64,000 nucleotides of DNA, from positions 35,457,753 to 35,521,752 of the forward strand of contig CP141149.1 of assembly GCA_035235625.1 (NCBI GenBank), written 5' to 3'. The notes below the pieces were generated by a model. That model was not told the origin of the DNA, ran no database searches, and saw only the letters and a list, made by a program, of their open reading frames with translations. A program made the position numbers and the translations under genes. Origin of the DNA: Saururus chinensis. Its lineage: Eukaryota > Streptophyta > Magnoliopsida > Piperales > Saururaceae. Shown here in pieces: positions 34,275-46,413 of the stretch (positions are counted from its first letter, which is position 1; every line of letters starts with the position of its first letter).

Positions 34275-37200
34275 TCAAGCTTCGGGCTTATCTGCTTGCT
34301 CTACTGATGCCGGCTCTCCTGACTGTGTTGTGTTAGCGCGGCTTCTAAGTTCCTCAAACGCCCGCATGCTCTCCGCATCAAATCCTCCAGCAAACTGGTG
34401 GAAATTACGATGAGACAAAAAGCTTCAACATTTTCTTCAGTATAAGACCAAAAATCAGGCAAGGGTTCCTATCCAAAATTGACTGCATATTCTGAGCTAT
34501 AACTGGCCTGTATTAGGTCGCAACATTGGACGACTGCAGAACTACTTCAAAGATGATACTTGTGGGGTGCACATTTTTCAGAGCTAAGTGGAACAAAAAA
34601 GTGGACGTGGTGCTCATCATGTGTGTTAAGATTGGCCTAAAAGTTCATGGATTACAGGTAAAGATTTGAACCCAAGACCTGACCACGGTGATGAACTGAT
34701 CATTCGTAAGGACGCTGATTGTCAGTTAGGGGGGGGGGGGGGAGAATCGGTTATACCTGGTGCACACGGAAGGCAAAACGCACTCCTTGGAGTATCAAGA
34801 ACTCCCTGTTCGGTTCTTTTTCCGAACCATTCAATGCATCAAGTTCTGAAGCTACCCTCTTCATGTACTTCCTTGCCAACTGAACGGACGATAGCTTGAT
34901 CTACAAAGTAAAGTTTTAACAAAACAAAAAATCAGTATCTAAATGCGACTCAACCTCTATCATTGAACTTTTTTTTGGCAGACCTATAATTAGACATTTA
35001 ATTGCAACCAATTTGCCAACTCTAATTAAATCGCTACCAAGTGTATTATTTATCAACTTATACATTCAATCATTCTGAAAAATATAATTTGGGGCGTAGA
35101 TCTTTATTTATTTATTTATAATTATTATTATTTTGATGAAAAAATTTGGATGCAGAATTATAAATATGTAAAGTTTCCTTTTAAATCTCGTACAGGGTTA
35201 GAAATTTGGGCATGGAAAAAGGTGAAACTATAATGTCTTATAGCTTGTAAGAAAAAAAGTTCATCGATCTAATTATTAGCTAAACGCAGTTTAAATGTAC
35301 TATTATGCATGCATATTGGATTATATAGTCAGACACACCTTGCCCACTATTCCTGAATCGAGTAACCAATTTGTTGGAACTCCATATTCCCGATAGCGCG
35401 AGATTGCCATATCTCGAGTCCGTAGAAGTGCATATACACTTTGTTCCACTCTGGAGATTGAAGTGGAGAAAATAAGATCAGAGATAGATTTCAGGAGCAA
35501 TAAGCTTCTAAGCTCATAAATTTGTTACTGGGAATTATAGATGTGCACTGCACAATGTTTGTCAGAATATCGATAATAGTAGTGCCACCATTGCCATAAA
35601 TGACTTACTTTTCAAGAAGGGAATACATCTTCTTTAGAGCAGCTTCACAGGATAGTTTTGGATCATCTACAAAAGTTGAAACTTGCTTCTCTAACTTCGC
35701 TAGGTCTTGGTACTCAAATGCTGCTTCCCTTAGCGCATCCGCTTTCCCTTCAGGCCAATCAAAGTGCTTAAGAACAGCTCGCTCATCAACCTACAATAAA
35801 GAAAAAAATACTATATAAAACAGTCATTGGATGTTAAAACCACATGATTCATTCATTTTTAATTTTAGAAAGCACTTGATATAAATGATTAATTAATAAT
35901 TATGCCCAATGTCATTGCTTCATCATGCTTTAACCATGAAACACATTATTAAATTTACAAAGCTAATCTAGTTGGAGTATGCAAGAGAATACCAAGAATG
36001 AGAGCTCTTCATCTAGCCAGTTCACAAATGATACTAGATCTTCTATATTAGTAAAAGACGCTGCTCGAACTTCAGTGGCCAAGGATTGGACAAAATCACC
36101 TTGTGTCTCCACATCAGCTTTCACCTGAAATCAAATTCAATTGTTACAAGAGAGGAGGGGACTACAGTCAAATTCTCTAGAACGAAACTAAAAAAGTTGG
36201 ACCAAATAAAAATACTACTAACTGCTAGCAGGAAAGCTGATCGATTCTCTATTTCTCCAATCATATTGCTCCTGGCATCTGCTGCACTAGAAGTAACAGA
36301 AGTTACGGATGTAGTGTCCTTCTTTGCTTCACGTTTCATCAAACTTTGATAGAATTCAACCAGCTCAGGGGCACGATGAACTTTATCACTGCCTCCTGGG
36401 CCTTTCATCAGGCTTCCTGGTGGCGGTGGTGGGGGTGGTGGCCCACCAGGCACACTGCGCGGGGGTGGTGGAGGTCGAGGAGGTGGGGGTGGTGGTGGGA
36501 TTCCACCTGAGGAATTGACAGCCACACCAGAATTAGGGGCAGAACCATCAGATGGTTTAGGAGGAGGCCTTGGCACCCTTGGTGCTCTCTTCTCTATGTG
36601 AGCAAGTTTCATTTTACTTATAACTGGTGTTGCATCTCCTTTGTTGTCATCATTATGTTCACTTTTACCAGAAGCAGCTGAATTATTTGGGACAGTAACT
36701 TTTTCCTTTATTTGAGCAAGTTTTGGTGGTAAGGCAATGGACTTTTCTCTCTCTGCCTTAGCTCTGAATCCAACACTTGGACTCGAGTTAAAAACTGCAC
36801 TTGAACCCTCACCAAACCTCTCAGCTCTGGCTTGCTCTGCTTTCTCTTTGATTGCTTTCTCCCTCTCTAGGGCCAGTTTGTGCCTATCTTTGTATGCAGG
36901 ATACTTGTCATCCAACACCCCTTCAACTGATTTAGACATAAGTTGGAATGATTCTGCCACATTATTGAGGGAATCACTAGAAGGAACCCGTGTCCTTATT
37001 CGTGGGAGGTTAGGAGAATCTGGAGTTTCATTATCTGTATCCTTATTTCCAAATGTAGTAATGGCCACACCATCTCCGGCATTTCTTAGCATCAAAGCTT
37101 CCAGAGGGCCCCTTGATATAGACACTCTGTGGCTTATGCTAGCCCTGCCTGGTGAATTACCTCCAAAGGACCTTGCTGGAGATGATAGAGCACTAGTGTC

Positions 37201-39725
37201 ATCTTTACTTCTGCCCCACCTCTTCAGCTTTTGAATGAGACCCGGTTTCTTACCAAAACTACTGTATCGGCTAGAAGAACTGTCTATGGAAACATTATCA
37301 AAATCTTCACTTCCTGGTGAAGATGGAAGCGACGAGACACTATCAAGATCAGTGTCACCTTGCCCACGTTCTGATCCCGCATATTCTAACATGAGACGTT
37401 TTGCCTTCTCTTGAGATCTTGGACTTAAACTCTTGCTGAGATCACGAGCTGATGGCTTTCCAGCAGGTGTTTGGTAATTCCTGAGTTCATACCTCAAGCA
37501 TGCATTTACCCAACGTAGGTAAACAAGTTCTTCAACTTCGCTAAACCTGTTCATCTGTAGTCCTTCTACTTGTTTAGTTAGATCTTCATTTGCATGTCTC
37601 AAAATATTAACCTCCTCTCTGGCCTTAGTAACCATGTCACTCTGCACCACACATGTCAAAAAGCATGGTGAGAAAAACATAAGCTGAAACATGGTCACTC
37701 ATTGCTCTATTTAGTCAGCCTAACATGTTGACAAGAAATTACAGCTTTGTACACTAGGCCCACCAAATATGTTGGAGAAAACTAAATTTTTGCAACCCCT
37801 ATTGTCATAGAAGGAAGGAATAAAGCATTATTGACACCCAGCCTTTCTGTTTTCTATTACAATAATGGTTCACTACTTTCTAGAAATGGCAAAAATCTGT
37901 TTCTTCAAAAGCACATTCAATTGATATTTCATTTGAAAAAAAAAACTTTTCATGCTGGTTCTCAAGGATTATGAATAGAATTCATACAGAATAGAGATAA
38001 GGGTGAAAAAAGTTTAGACAAGCCAAGGTACTTTACTCAAGCTGAAAACATAAAAAACTGTAATAAATTTTTAACCAATAGGATAATCACTGGCATGCTG
38101 CATTCATTCTTACACGACTCAAAAGTAAAATATATCAGCATCGCGCATTGAATTTCAGTATAGACATCAAGTTCAAAAATTAGCATAGCAATATAAAAAT
38201 CAAGGATTACTCCTTAGGCACTAACTAGAAATCTTAAAGTGTATCAACTTTAAGACCAACTGAAAGATTTTTTTCTAATACATGAAAGGCACAAATAATA
38301 GGTCTATCAAACATTTATAATGACCCCATAAAAATAGGTCACTTAATATGGGACAGAGGAAGTATTTATTCCAGTTGGTAACTTTATGCAAGCTTACCTC
38401 AGTCATGTTGGAAAGAGCTGATGCTCTAGACTCAGCAGCATCAAGTTTTACAGTCAATTCCCTTTTTTCATGTTGCAGCTCCTTGTTTCTCCTCCTCAGC
38501 TCCACCACTTCCACTTCAAGCTCCTTCACAGATTTGAGTTTCTTCTCGAGTTCAACATCTCTCCGTGAAGCTTCTTCCTCTTTTGCCTGAAGACTTGTAA
38601 CTTGTTGCTTAAGCATCAGCAATTGCCCTTTTGTCTGGTTTGCATCAAGCTGAATTTGCCTCTGTAGCTCCTTAATCTTGTTTCTTGCCACCTCTAACTC
38701 TTTCCTAGCTGACATACCTTGGGAAACTTCTTCTTGAAGTTTTTTCCTTTCTGCTTGCAATGAATTAATGGTAATGTTCAACATATCTATCTCCACCGAT
38801 TTAATTTTCACTTGTCTTTGTAGTTCAACTATATCAGACTCCTGCTCCTTTAAGCCATAATATTCCAGCAATTCCCCCTCAAGCTTCACTTCTCTCTCTT
38901 CCAATTCCTTTACAAGGTTCCGCAACCTTTCTAATTCGCTGTTATTGTTTGCCATTTCTGCTTCGTACACCAAGGTGTCATAGTTAAGCTGTGAACTAGG
39001 TTTCAGATCAAATATGTTATCTGCTATGGGTAGTTCAATTTCTCCAGAGAGAAGATCTTCAAATTCCGGAAAAACTGTGTCATCATCATCTATAAGAGCC
39101 GAATTACTGAATGACGAATTAATTATACTGCTGATTCTTTTAACCTCTTCCTCTTCTTCTTCCTCCTGAAGAAGTAAAAGTGCTGATCTTTGTAAAAATA
39201 AATAAATAAATAAAGCAAAAAAAAGGCCCCCTCCAAAACAAAGATGAAAGATAAGACAATCACATAATCTTTTTGGCAGAAAAAGGATGACATTCGTGTT
39301 CCATAGCTGAAAAAAAAAAGACAAAATCCAGACTACGTACGCTATGTTCCTCCTCCGGGATATCAATTGTCTCTGTATACTTCTCAACCCTTTCTTCTTC
39401 GTGCTCATGCTGCTCAGAACTTGCCTTAGAATCTTCATCTGAAGACAAATTTATTCGCAAAACACTCAGAACTCATGTAGATTTCCATTAAAGGCATGAA
39501 CTAACATAGATAAACAAATGAAGGACTTAAGCAACACAGTAACAGCGGCGAACTCGAAAATATAACTAAGCTAGGACAATGTCATCATGGAAATGAACCT
39601 ATTCCAAAGATAAGGAATGGTAGCATACCTTTTGGTTTTCCAGAAATAGGCCTGGCAAGGTTAACCTGCCTAACTCTATAAGCTGCAACCGAAGCAGCAA
39701 CCAGGAATCCAAGTCTAACAAGCAT
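34275..39725 (-). CDS. CHUP1: CHUP1 homologue (chloroplast unusual positioning 1), 9 exons
   Basis: CHUP1 sits on the chloroplast outer envelope and links it to actin for light-driven chloroplast movement. Exons on the minus strand: 39725-39629, 39438-39341, 39165-38398, 37641-36223, 36124-35993, 35790-35609, 35450-35339, 34900-34757, 34394-34275. All have GT..AG borders and the phases join to about 1023 aa (Arabidopsis has 1004). Seen in order: hydrophobic envelope anchor MLVRLGFLVAASVAAY (1-16), acidic run, PEFEDLLSGEIE, long coiled coil (about 120-345), VEGLQMNRFSEVEELVYLRW, a Ser-rich basic stretch, proline-rich segment (about 695-730; Arabidopsis counterpart binds profilin), VHRAPELVEFYQSLMKRE, and the conserved C-terminal domain through GVRFAFRVHQ/FAGGFDAESM. 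The start is supported by the anchor, which is needed at the N-terminus. Nothing looks broken. The 5' leader was not resolved. Confidence 0.97.
34729..34742 (+). repeat. Poly-G run of 14 in the last CHUP1 intron
   Basis: Fourteen G on the plus strand (C on the transcript), 15 bases past the exon 8 donor. Such runs are prone to length error in reads and in replication. Confidence 0.9.
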
Positions 39726-40821
39726 GTAGATGTTGGTGAAGAATTTCTATCCCTCATTAACCAGCTACCTGCCAGTCCTGGACAGTCAACAACTTCTCTT
39801 TTTCTAGTTTGACACAAGTATGCTATCTGAAGTTTATCACAAGCCCCATATTCCTCTCAACCCAGAATCGCAGAAACCACACCGTATCATGAGTAAAGCA
39901 GATACAATCACAGAAACGAGGACCCGTGCCGCAGCGAACTAATCCTCCCTCTATCCGTACTATCAAGAAATACCCATCTCAGAATTCGAGGAGGCATTAT
40001 CAGTGCCACACGAAGCCTTCATCCACTGAGAAATTCTTCCATGAGAATGAAGTTCATGATAAGTACACGTCCGAGGGAGGTGGGTTCATGCTGCAGCCTG
40101 CAAAGCGCTGCCCCACCTCCAAAACGAGTGGCTGGCTGTCTCCGCCGGAGATTTACTATGTGAGCGTGGCCGAAGTGCTACAAGGTAACAGTCAACCAAC
40201 CATACTATTCCCCAGGTAGAGACAAACATTTACCCGCGGGAGAGAGACGCCGAAGACAAAAAGAGGGAGAGTTCAGGCCACTGAGGATCATTCCCTTGGT
40301 CTTTGTTTGCCACTGTGTGGATATGGTGGGCTGATTGCTGTCGTTCCTTCACACAAAAAGGGTTTTAGAACGGCTGCCTGTCCTGACGCCTTTGTACTCG
40401 TCCGCTTCGCTCGAGGGCTTGTTTTGATCTTTAAACCCCAGGAGATGAAGGGTTAAGAAGATTTGCACTTTTTGTTTCTTATGTTGGGACTGTTGATTGA
40501 CAGAATGAATTAAGATGTTAGAGCATGTTTTGTCAGGGGGAATAGTTTATATGAGCTTATGTCTTTGCAATGAGGCAGAAACAATCTACCCCTCTAACCC
40601 CTGAGTCATGTTTGACAGATCGAGATTTGATGGGGTAATTCTGCCCCCGGTGTGTACATTGGATCGAAATTTGATAGCGTGTAATAATAAGCTTATGTAA
40701 TCTAGGATAAATTATTCAGTAAACCATGGTAGATATGTTTCTTAATATCTAACAAGTATAGTTAAATTTTAATTATATATTTAAATATAAATAAATATAA
40801 ATATAATTAAATATATGTGTC
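39726..40821. other. CHUP1 5' flank
   Basis: Likely holds the CHUP1 leader and promoter. A plus-strand open frame of 97 codons at 39926-40219 has no recognised relatives and overlaps the expected leader, so it is not called. No clear TATA box was found. Confidence 0.5.
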
Positions 40822-43055
40822 TAAGGCTATTGACAAGTCGAGCTAGATTGTCAAGTTAAACAGGCTTAACTCAATTCGACTCAAATTTAGCTCGGCTTAA
40901 AATGAGTTTAATTTAAGCTCGGTTTAAACTTGAAAGCAATTGACCCTATCTCAAACAAGGGCCAACCCGAATCAACTTGACTTAAAACATAATCTATTTG
41001 GCTCAAAAACAACTTGAAGTTTGGCTCGATTTATTATATATCACTTCTTATATATTATACCTATATTATATAAATTTCTTAACTTTTACCTTTCATGTAC
41101 TCATAATATTTTATATTATTTTATAAAATATATATAAATACATAGTATATAATATATTATATAATATGGTATATAATACCTATATTATGCTATTATATTC
41201 AAACAAATATAAATCCTACTACTAATGAAATTGAAAATGTAGATATGATAAATTATTTTATTCTTATTCTACCCTAATTCATCTATATAATATTATTTAA
41301 TTTTTTAATATTATTTTTATTTATTTTAATTCTAACAAATATAAATATGTAATTCTACTTGTATAATAAACATTCTTAATTCAACCAATCATATTGGTTT
41401 ATAATTAGAGATCTAATGAACTATATCTAAATTTTGCCTACAAATATATCTAGTGAACCAAGTCTAGATTTTACTATTGAGGTTTAATTATTATTATTTT
41501 TTTGCAGACAATCCACACACTATGAAATATATTACTACCAAGGTCTAAATAGTTCTCTCATTATGAAATCTTTTGTAGTCACTAAAGTAATTAGATATGA
41601 AATCTATGAATAGGAGTTGTCATGGCTTTGGTGACTAGTTCAGTTTTTTGTTGTTTATTATATGGGAAATTTTATATAAATAATATTTTAAAAAATATCA
41701 AAATAACGGAAAGATAAAAATATTTACCAATATGGAAGGGCAAAATCAATAATAAACTAATTTTATCATCTCTTCTCTCTCTCTCTCTTCACTCTTCTTT
41801 CTCCTCTCTCTTCTCTCCCATCTTGTTCACTCTCTCTCCTCTCTCTCTCTATTCTCTTTCTCCTCTCTCTTTTAACTATATCGCTTCTCCTCTCTCCTCT
41901 TTCTTTCTATTCTTTTTTTCTTCTATCTCTTTCCTCTATTCTAAAAGGACAAAATTAAGAATTTTTTGATAAAAAAAACATATTGACTTTGTCATTCCCA
42001 AATACATTATATTTTATTTAATATTTAATATTCTAATATATAATATATAAATAAGAAAAAAATTAAATTAATTTTTTTTACTTTTTCTATACTTTTTAGA
42101 GTCGGGGCTCACGCTCACGCGCATAAGAGAGACACAGGGAGAGAGAAAGAAGATACGAGAGAGAAAAGATAAAGTGAAGAGAGAGAAAGATGAGAGAGAA
42201 GATGAGAGATAACCGAAAGAGAGAGGAGTTGTGAGTGACTATAGATATAAAAGAGAGAGTGAATAGAGAGAGAAAAAGATGAGAGAGATATATATAGGGA
42301 AGAGAGAGGAGAGAGAATAATAGAGAAAGCCAAAAGAGATAGTGAATAAAGAGAAAAGAGAGAGAGTGAAGAGAGAGAGGAGAGAGTGTGTGAAGATTGA
42401 GAGGATAGAGTGGACAAAATCATTTTATCATTGATTTCATCCTTCCAAACGAATAATAAAATCAGTATATTATATTAAATTTGTCATTTAGAATAACAAA
42501 ATTATAAAAAATTATAAAAATTGCCACATAGGCACTAATGTAGCAAAAAAAATACCATATTAATAAATATTATTTTATTTCTATTATTTAAGTAATTATT
42601 ATTTTTTAATATTATTTATATAATTATCTCTATTATATGAGAGATTCGAATAATATTAGTTAAATTTTTGGTGACCAATAAAAGTTTTTTGTAGGGTAAT
42701 TTATTTTTATTTTATGTATAGATTTTGATATTTACAATTTTAATAGAATAGAATTGTGTTTGTTATATTTTTTTATTTTTGTATTGTTGACGTGATTTTT
42801 TAAATTAATATAATTTTTTATAGAGAAAAATAGTTTGGGTTATAAATGGGATTCGAGCTTAATTCGAACATAGTTTTAAACTGCTATAGTATATTTTTTA
42901 GCTTAGGCTTAAGTCGAGTTTCAAGTTCTTTCGCTGAACCAATTGCTCGAGCCAGACATTTAGATGCTTGATCGAGTTTGAGTTGAGCTTTTAAAAATCA
43001 AGTTCGAATTAAAAAACCTCAAAATATGATTTGACTCGGTTAGTTAATACCCTTA
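40822..43055. mobile_element. hAT-like non-autonomous transposon, larger relative of 1214-2036
   Basis: The left end is TAAGGCTATTGACAAG and the right end inverted is TAAGGGTATTAACTAACC. After the right terminus, CGAGTCAAATC matches the same place in the 1214-2036 element (GACGAGTCAAATCGAGC), and subterminal words such as CTCGA and GAGTT recur many times at both ends, as is usual in hAT elements. No convincing eight-base duplication was found. The middle is occupied by an inverted-repeat insert (41734-42446). No transposase frame is seen. Confidence 0.55.
41734..42446. repeat. Fold-back structure with opposed polypyrimidine and polypurine arms
   Basis: The left arm GGAAGGGCAAAATCAATAAT (41734-) and the right arm, inverted GGAAGGATGAAATCAATGAT (ending 42446), pair imperfectly over about 34 bases. 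Just inside are a TC-rich stretch (41770-41940) and a GA-rich stretch (42113-42410), which can also pair with each other. The centre is AT-rich. Open frames across the TC/GA arms are low-complexity artefacts. It resembles a fold-back or MITE element nested in the hAT-like one. Confidence 0.6.
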
Positions 43056-45075
43056 ATATACCATACAGTATAATAGTTTCATTGGATTACTTTTCATTAG
43101 TTTTTGAAAGAAAAAACGAGTGTTCACTTCCACTTAGAATCCAGTAAAAACATTAGTTTACTCCCACTGGGCGCGGAGGTCACAACGTAAAGATAAAGCC
43201 GACTTTGGTTAACAGCAAAGTCGTGACTGTGATGGCCAGTCTCAAGCTTAGCTGCCACCCAAGAGGTCACTGACCCCATCCAAAACCGGTGTTTGAGGTG
43301 TTCCAGACGAGTCTGACCACTTGAAATACTTGATACTATTTGCATTTATATTTTTTTGCTAACATGTTTTAGGGCCTCTTAGTCATGATGGATCTTGCTG
43401 AAAATAGGCCCAAGAGTCTTGATAAGAATGGACGTTGGGAGGAGGATTATTTGGAGATCACACAGACTATTGTCAAGAAAATCAAATAGGAACAAGAAAT
43501 ATAAATTTTAGTGTGGTCCAGCAATCTTTGCCTATCACGGCTCGCACCAATTTTCACAGTTGGAAGAGAAAATCCAGATAAATCAAAACTAGAGATGCAT
43601 AGTTAAATACCTTAGCTAATTATGACAAGATACATTGTAAATAACCCGAATATATTCATTTTTGAATGCTACAGGTTGATCACATTGGTCAACTAATCTC
43701 CCAAAAGTTGTGTTCCAAAACTGATTGCAACATTTCCGGCCAGCCGACCAGTCACCTAAATCACTTGGTCGTTCTGACTATTGTTTGATGCACATCAATC
43801 CGCATGCCCACCTGTGCCTTCAACCAATGGAAATGGAAAATTATTGTGATTGTCAATCAACTCTTATCCAATCACCGGTTAACCAATCACTTTTAAGTTT
43901 GTGACCACTGGAAGTCTCTTTTCTGCTTTTAGTGGCTGCAAATAGTTTCTAATGCGCTCATCAATTCCCATCCTTGGCTTTTCATCAACTAGTTCTAGTG
44001 ACATTAGATTTGACAAAATCAACATTAATTGGCACACTCAAATGAGAAAAACGGCCGATTAGGACGCAAACAGATAGAAAAAATGAAGGGGACAGGACAT
44101 GCACGGGAGTACAAACTTCGTAATCACATTTGCGTCATTTGTTTTTATTATGATTGTACGGAGTCACAGCAATAATATAATACTCTCTTTATCCTTAAAT
44201 AAGTGTCTTATGTCGAAGAGTACATATATTTAAGCTATCTCACGTCACTAAATTTTTTTCAAAAGTATCCTTTCTTTATAACACAGAAAAAATTGATAAA
44301 GGGTATTTTAGAAGAAAAAAAATATACATAAAAATGTTGGTGACAAACTAAGCAATTCTGGTCTGGACTACATAATGAAACAAACAAGCTGAAAAAAAGG
44401 AATATTACTCTTCTAAAATGTATGGAAACTTAACTTACAAGGCCCGTGATTAAAATGTAATTTCAACTATCTCCCCTACATTATTAGTTGTATATTGATC
44501 CTACCTAGCATGTGTTGTAGGGGCACCTATCATCGGATGAACTGCCATTGGATATTCATATGAGAGTTGGCTCTTCTTCCACTTCCTCTCTCGAACCCAT
44601 TCCAGGCCCCCTCTGCAACTTCTCAAAATTCGAAGGTGGGGAGATGCTTTTACCCCTATCCCTCATCTCCCCCTAGCCTCTGTTTAGGCTGTTGATGCCT
44701 CTCATAGTGTTGGCACACTCTTTCAGTGTAGAAATGTACTTCAAACTTGTTGAAAACTATGTTGAGTTTTGTATCGCTAATTAGTTAACATTAATTATTT
44801 AATTAAAACACAAAATAAAATTGCCAAAATTATGGTGAAGTGTCAAATAATTATGATTATCATAACTCATAATTGGAATTCCAATATAACTTTTGTTGTT
44901 GTTTTTGTGAGCAATTCTCATGCATAAAAAATCATATTTATGAGGAAGCTAACATCCTTGGTGCTTATTGTAAACACAGTTCAAATTGTTATTTTGAGCT
45001 CAAAATTTGAAAATGCCAATTGTCAAAGTTACACATGTCATCTTTAGTGTCATGACCATGATTTTAATTTAAATA
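43056..45075. other. Intergenic, mostly unrecognised
   Basis: No gene seen. A one-sided Stowaway-like end (TACTCTCTTTATCC near 44183) suggests a truncated MITE, but no partner end was found. Confidence 0.4.
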
Positions 45076-45192
45076 CTCCCTTTGTCCCACATTAATTGAT
45101 ATATTTAATTTTAAAATTTTAATTATTTTATTTTATTTATATTAGTTTATTTTAAAAAATAAAATAGAGGTATTAATGTGGAATAGACGGAG
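45076..45192. mobile_element. Stowaway-like MITE
   Basis: 117 bp, with ends CTCCCTTTGTCCCACATTAA and, inverted, CTCCGTCTATTCCACATTAA. It is flanked by TA dinucleotides (45074-45075, 45193-45194). The CTCCCTCCGT-type terminus and TA target are the hallmarks of Stowaway (Tc1/mariner) MITEs. Very AT-rich interior, no coding capacity. Confidence 0.85.
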
Positions 45193-45545
45193 TACAACAT
45201 TTTTTTAATAACCTCGACATGACCAATGCTATCTTACCACGATCAAACATGCTCAATGACACTCCCAGGTAAAGCACTATAACCTCTAAAATTACTTCTT
45301 TCTCTCTATGTTAATATCTCTAGTGACATATGCCTAATTTTAGAAACAAACATAAAGTTGTCGGTGTCTATCCGCCATTTAAATATCCCTTATCTATGTA
45401 AGTCCTTGTCCATATTATGCTTTATCCAATTTCGTCCATTACAAATGCTGATGGATATGGATGAATATTTTAACACCTAAATTTTATCCCACTTCAAATT
45501 GTCAAGTGCATATGTAGTATGTTAAACTTATTCTAACATGCTACA
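45193..45545. other. Spacer ending in a ~75-bp tandem repeat unit
   Basis: No gene. The last ~60 bases (CAAATTGTCAAGTGCATATG onward) match units of the array at 52614-52850, so the W LTR was inserted into that array. Confidence 0.5.
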
Positions 45546-46262
45546 TGTGACACCCTGTGCTCCGATTATACTTAACCTAAAATGGTTAGAGGTAATTACA
45601 TAAATTTAATTAAGTTTTAAGGGGTCTCAAGGAATAAAATTCTCGTATTTGGTTAAAGCTCAAAGTAATAAGCATAACGAACCTAAGAAGATGCTAAACG
45701 GAGGTTAGGAGCGAAAGTTATGGCCTCGAAAAATATGTCATATAGGCGGGACTTACTTTGAAAGAGTGAGATAACCTACCCATGTAGCGTCTAGTTTTGA
45801 ATGGCTCGTCAATACAAGTCTATCGGTACCAAGAAAGCACGATTCCGACTTTGAGATAAAAAGTTATCGCGTTTTAAAGTTGAAATTATATTAGAAAAAA
45901 ATAATAATAAAATATTGATAAAGAGACGGAATAGATGACTTCAGTTAGCCGAGCCAAGCCACTGAGCCTCTGCGCCACCGAGCCGCGAATGCTCTGTGCG
46001 ATTGTGGCCATCCGCATGATCATGCGGTTGACCGCACAACACACGCAGGGCGCGTGGCGGATGTGCGCGTCACATGTCAGATGCGCAGCATGGCCACGCG
46101 AGCCACATCCATCTCCTATAAATACTCATTTCCGTTCATTCTTCCAGAGGAGTTTATAGAGTCATTATGAGTCCATTTTCTTCCGTTCTAAAGACATTCT
46201 TAGCTAATTCGAGGGTATTCTACGCAATGGAAGTGTCTATTCCTCGAGTTAGCTATCCTATA

Positions 46263-46413
46263 TAGGGCAAACACCCCGGGTAAGGGGGTTCTGTCCGCTG
46301 CCTACAGGTGTGTGAAGGGTAAAGTGTCTCCGGGTAAGGGGAGGTTTTATTTGCCGCCTATGGGAGCGTGAAGGGTGAAGTGTCTCCGGGTAAGGAGAAG
46401 TTATGTCGACCGC
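46263..46413 (+). repeat. ~62-bp tandem repeat in W LTR, left part
   Basis: Two to three copies of a unit with GAAGTGTCTCCGGGTAAGGG and a CCGCCTACGGG-type block. The array is split by element V and continues at 48062. Confidence 0.88.

Noticed and set aside
36737-37234. Plus-strand frame of 165 codons inside CHUP1 exon 4
   Set aside because: Antisense shadow of the CHUP1 exon, whose protein is well conserved.
39926-40219. Plus-strand frame of 97 codons upstream of CHUP1
   Set aside because: Overlaps the expected CHUP1 leader on the other strand. No recognised domain, and nothing supports a promoter or splice structure.
42115-42423. Ser/Leu-rich minus-strand frame of 102 codons
   Set aside because: Low-complexity translation of the GA-rich arm of the fold-back.
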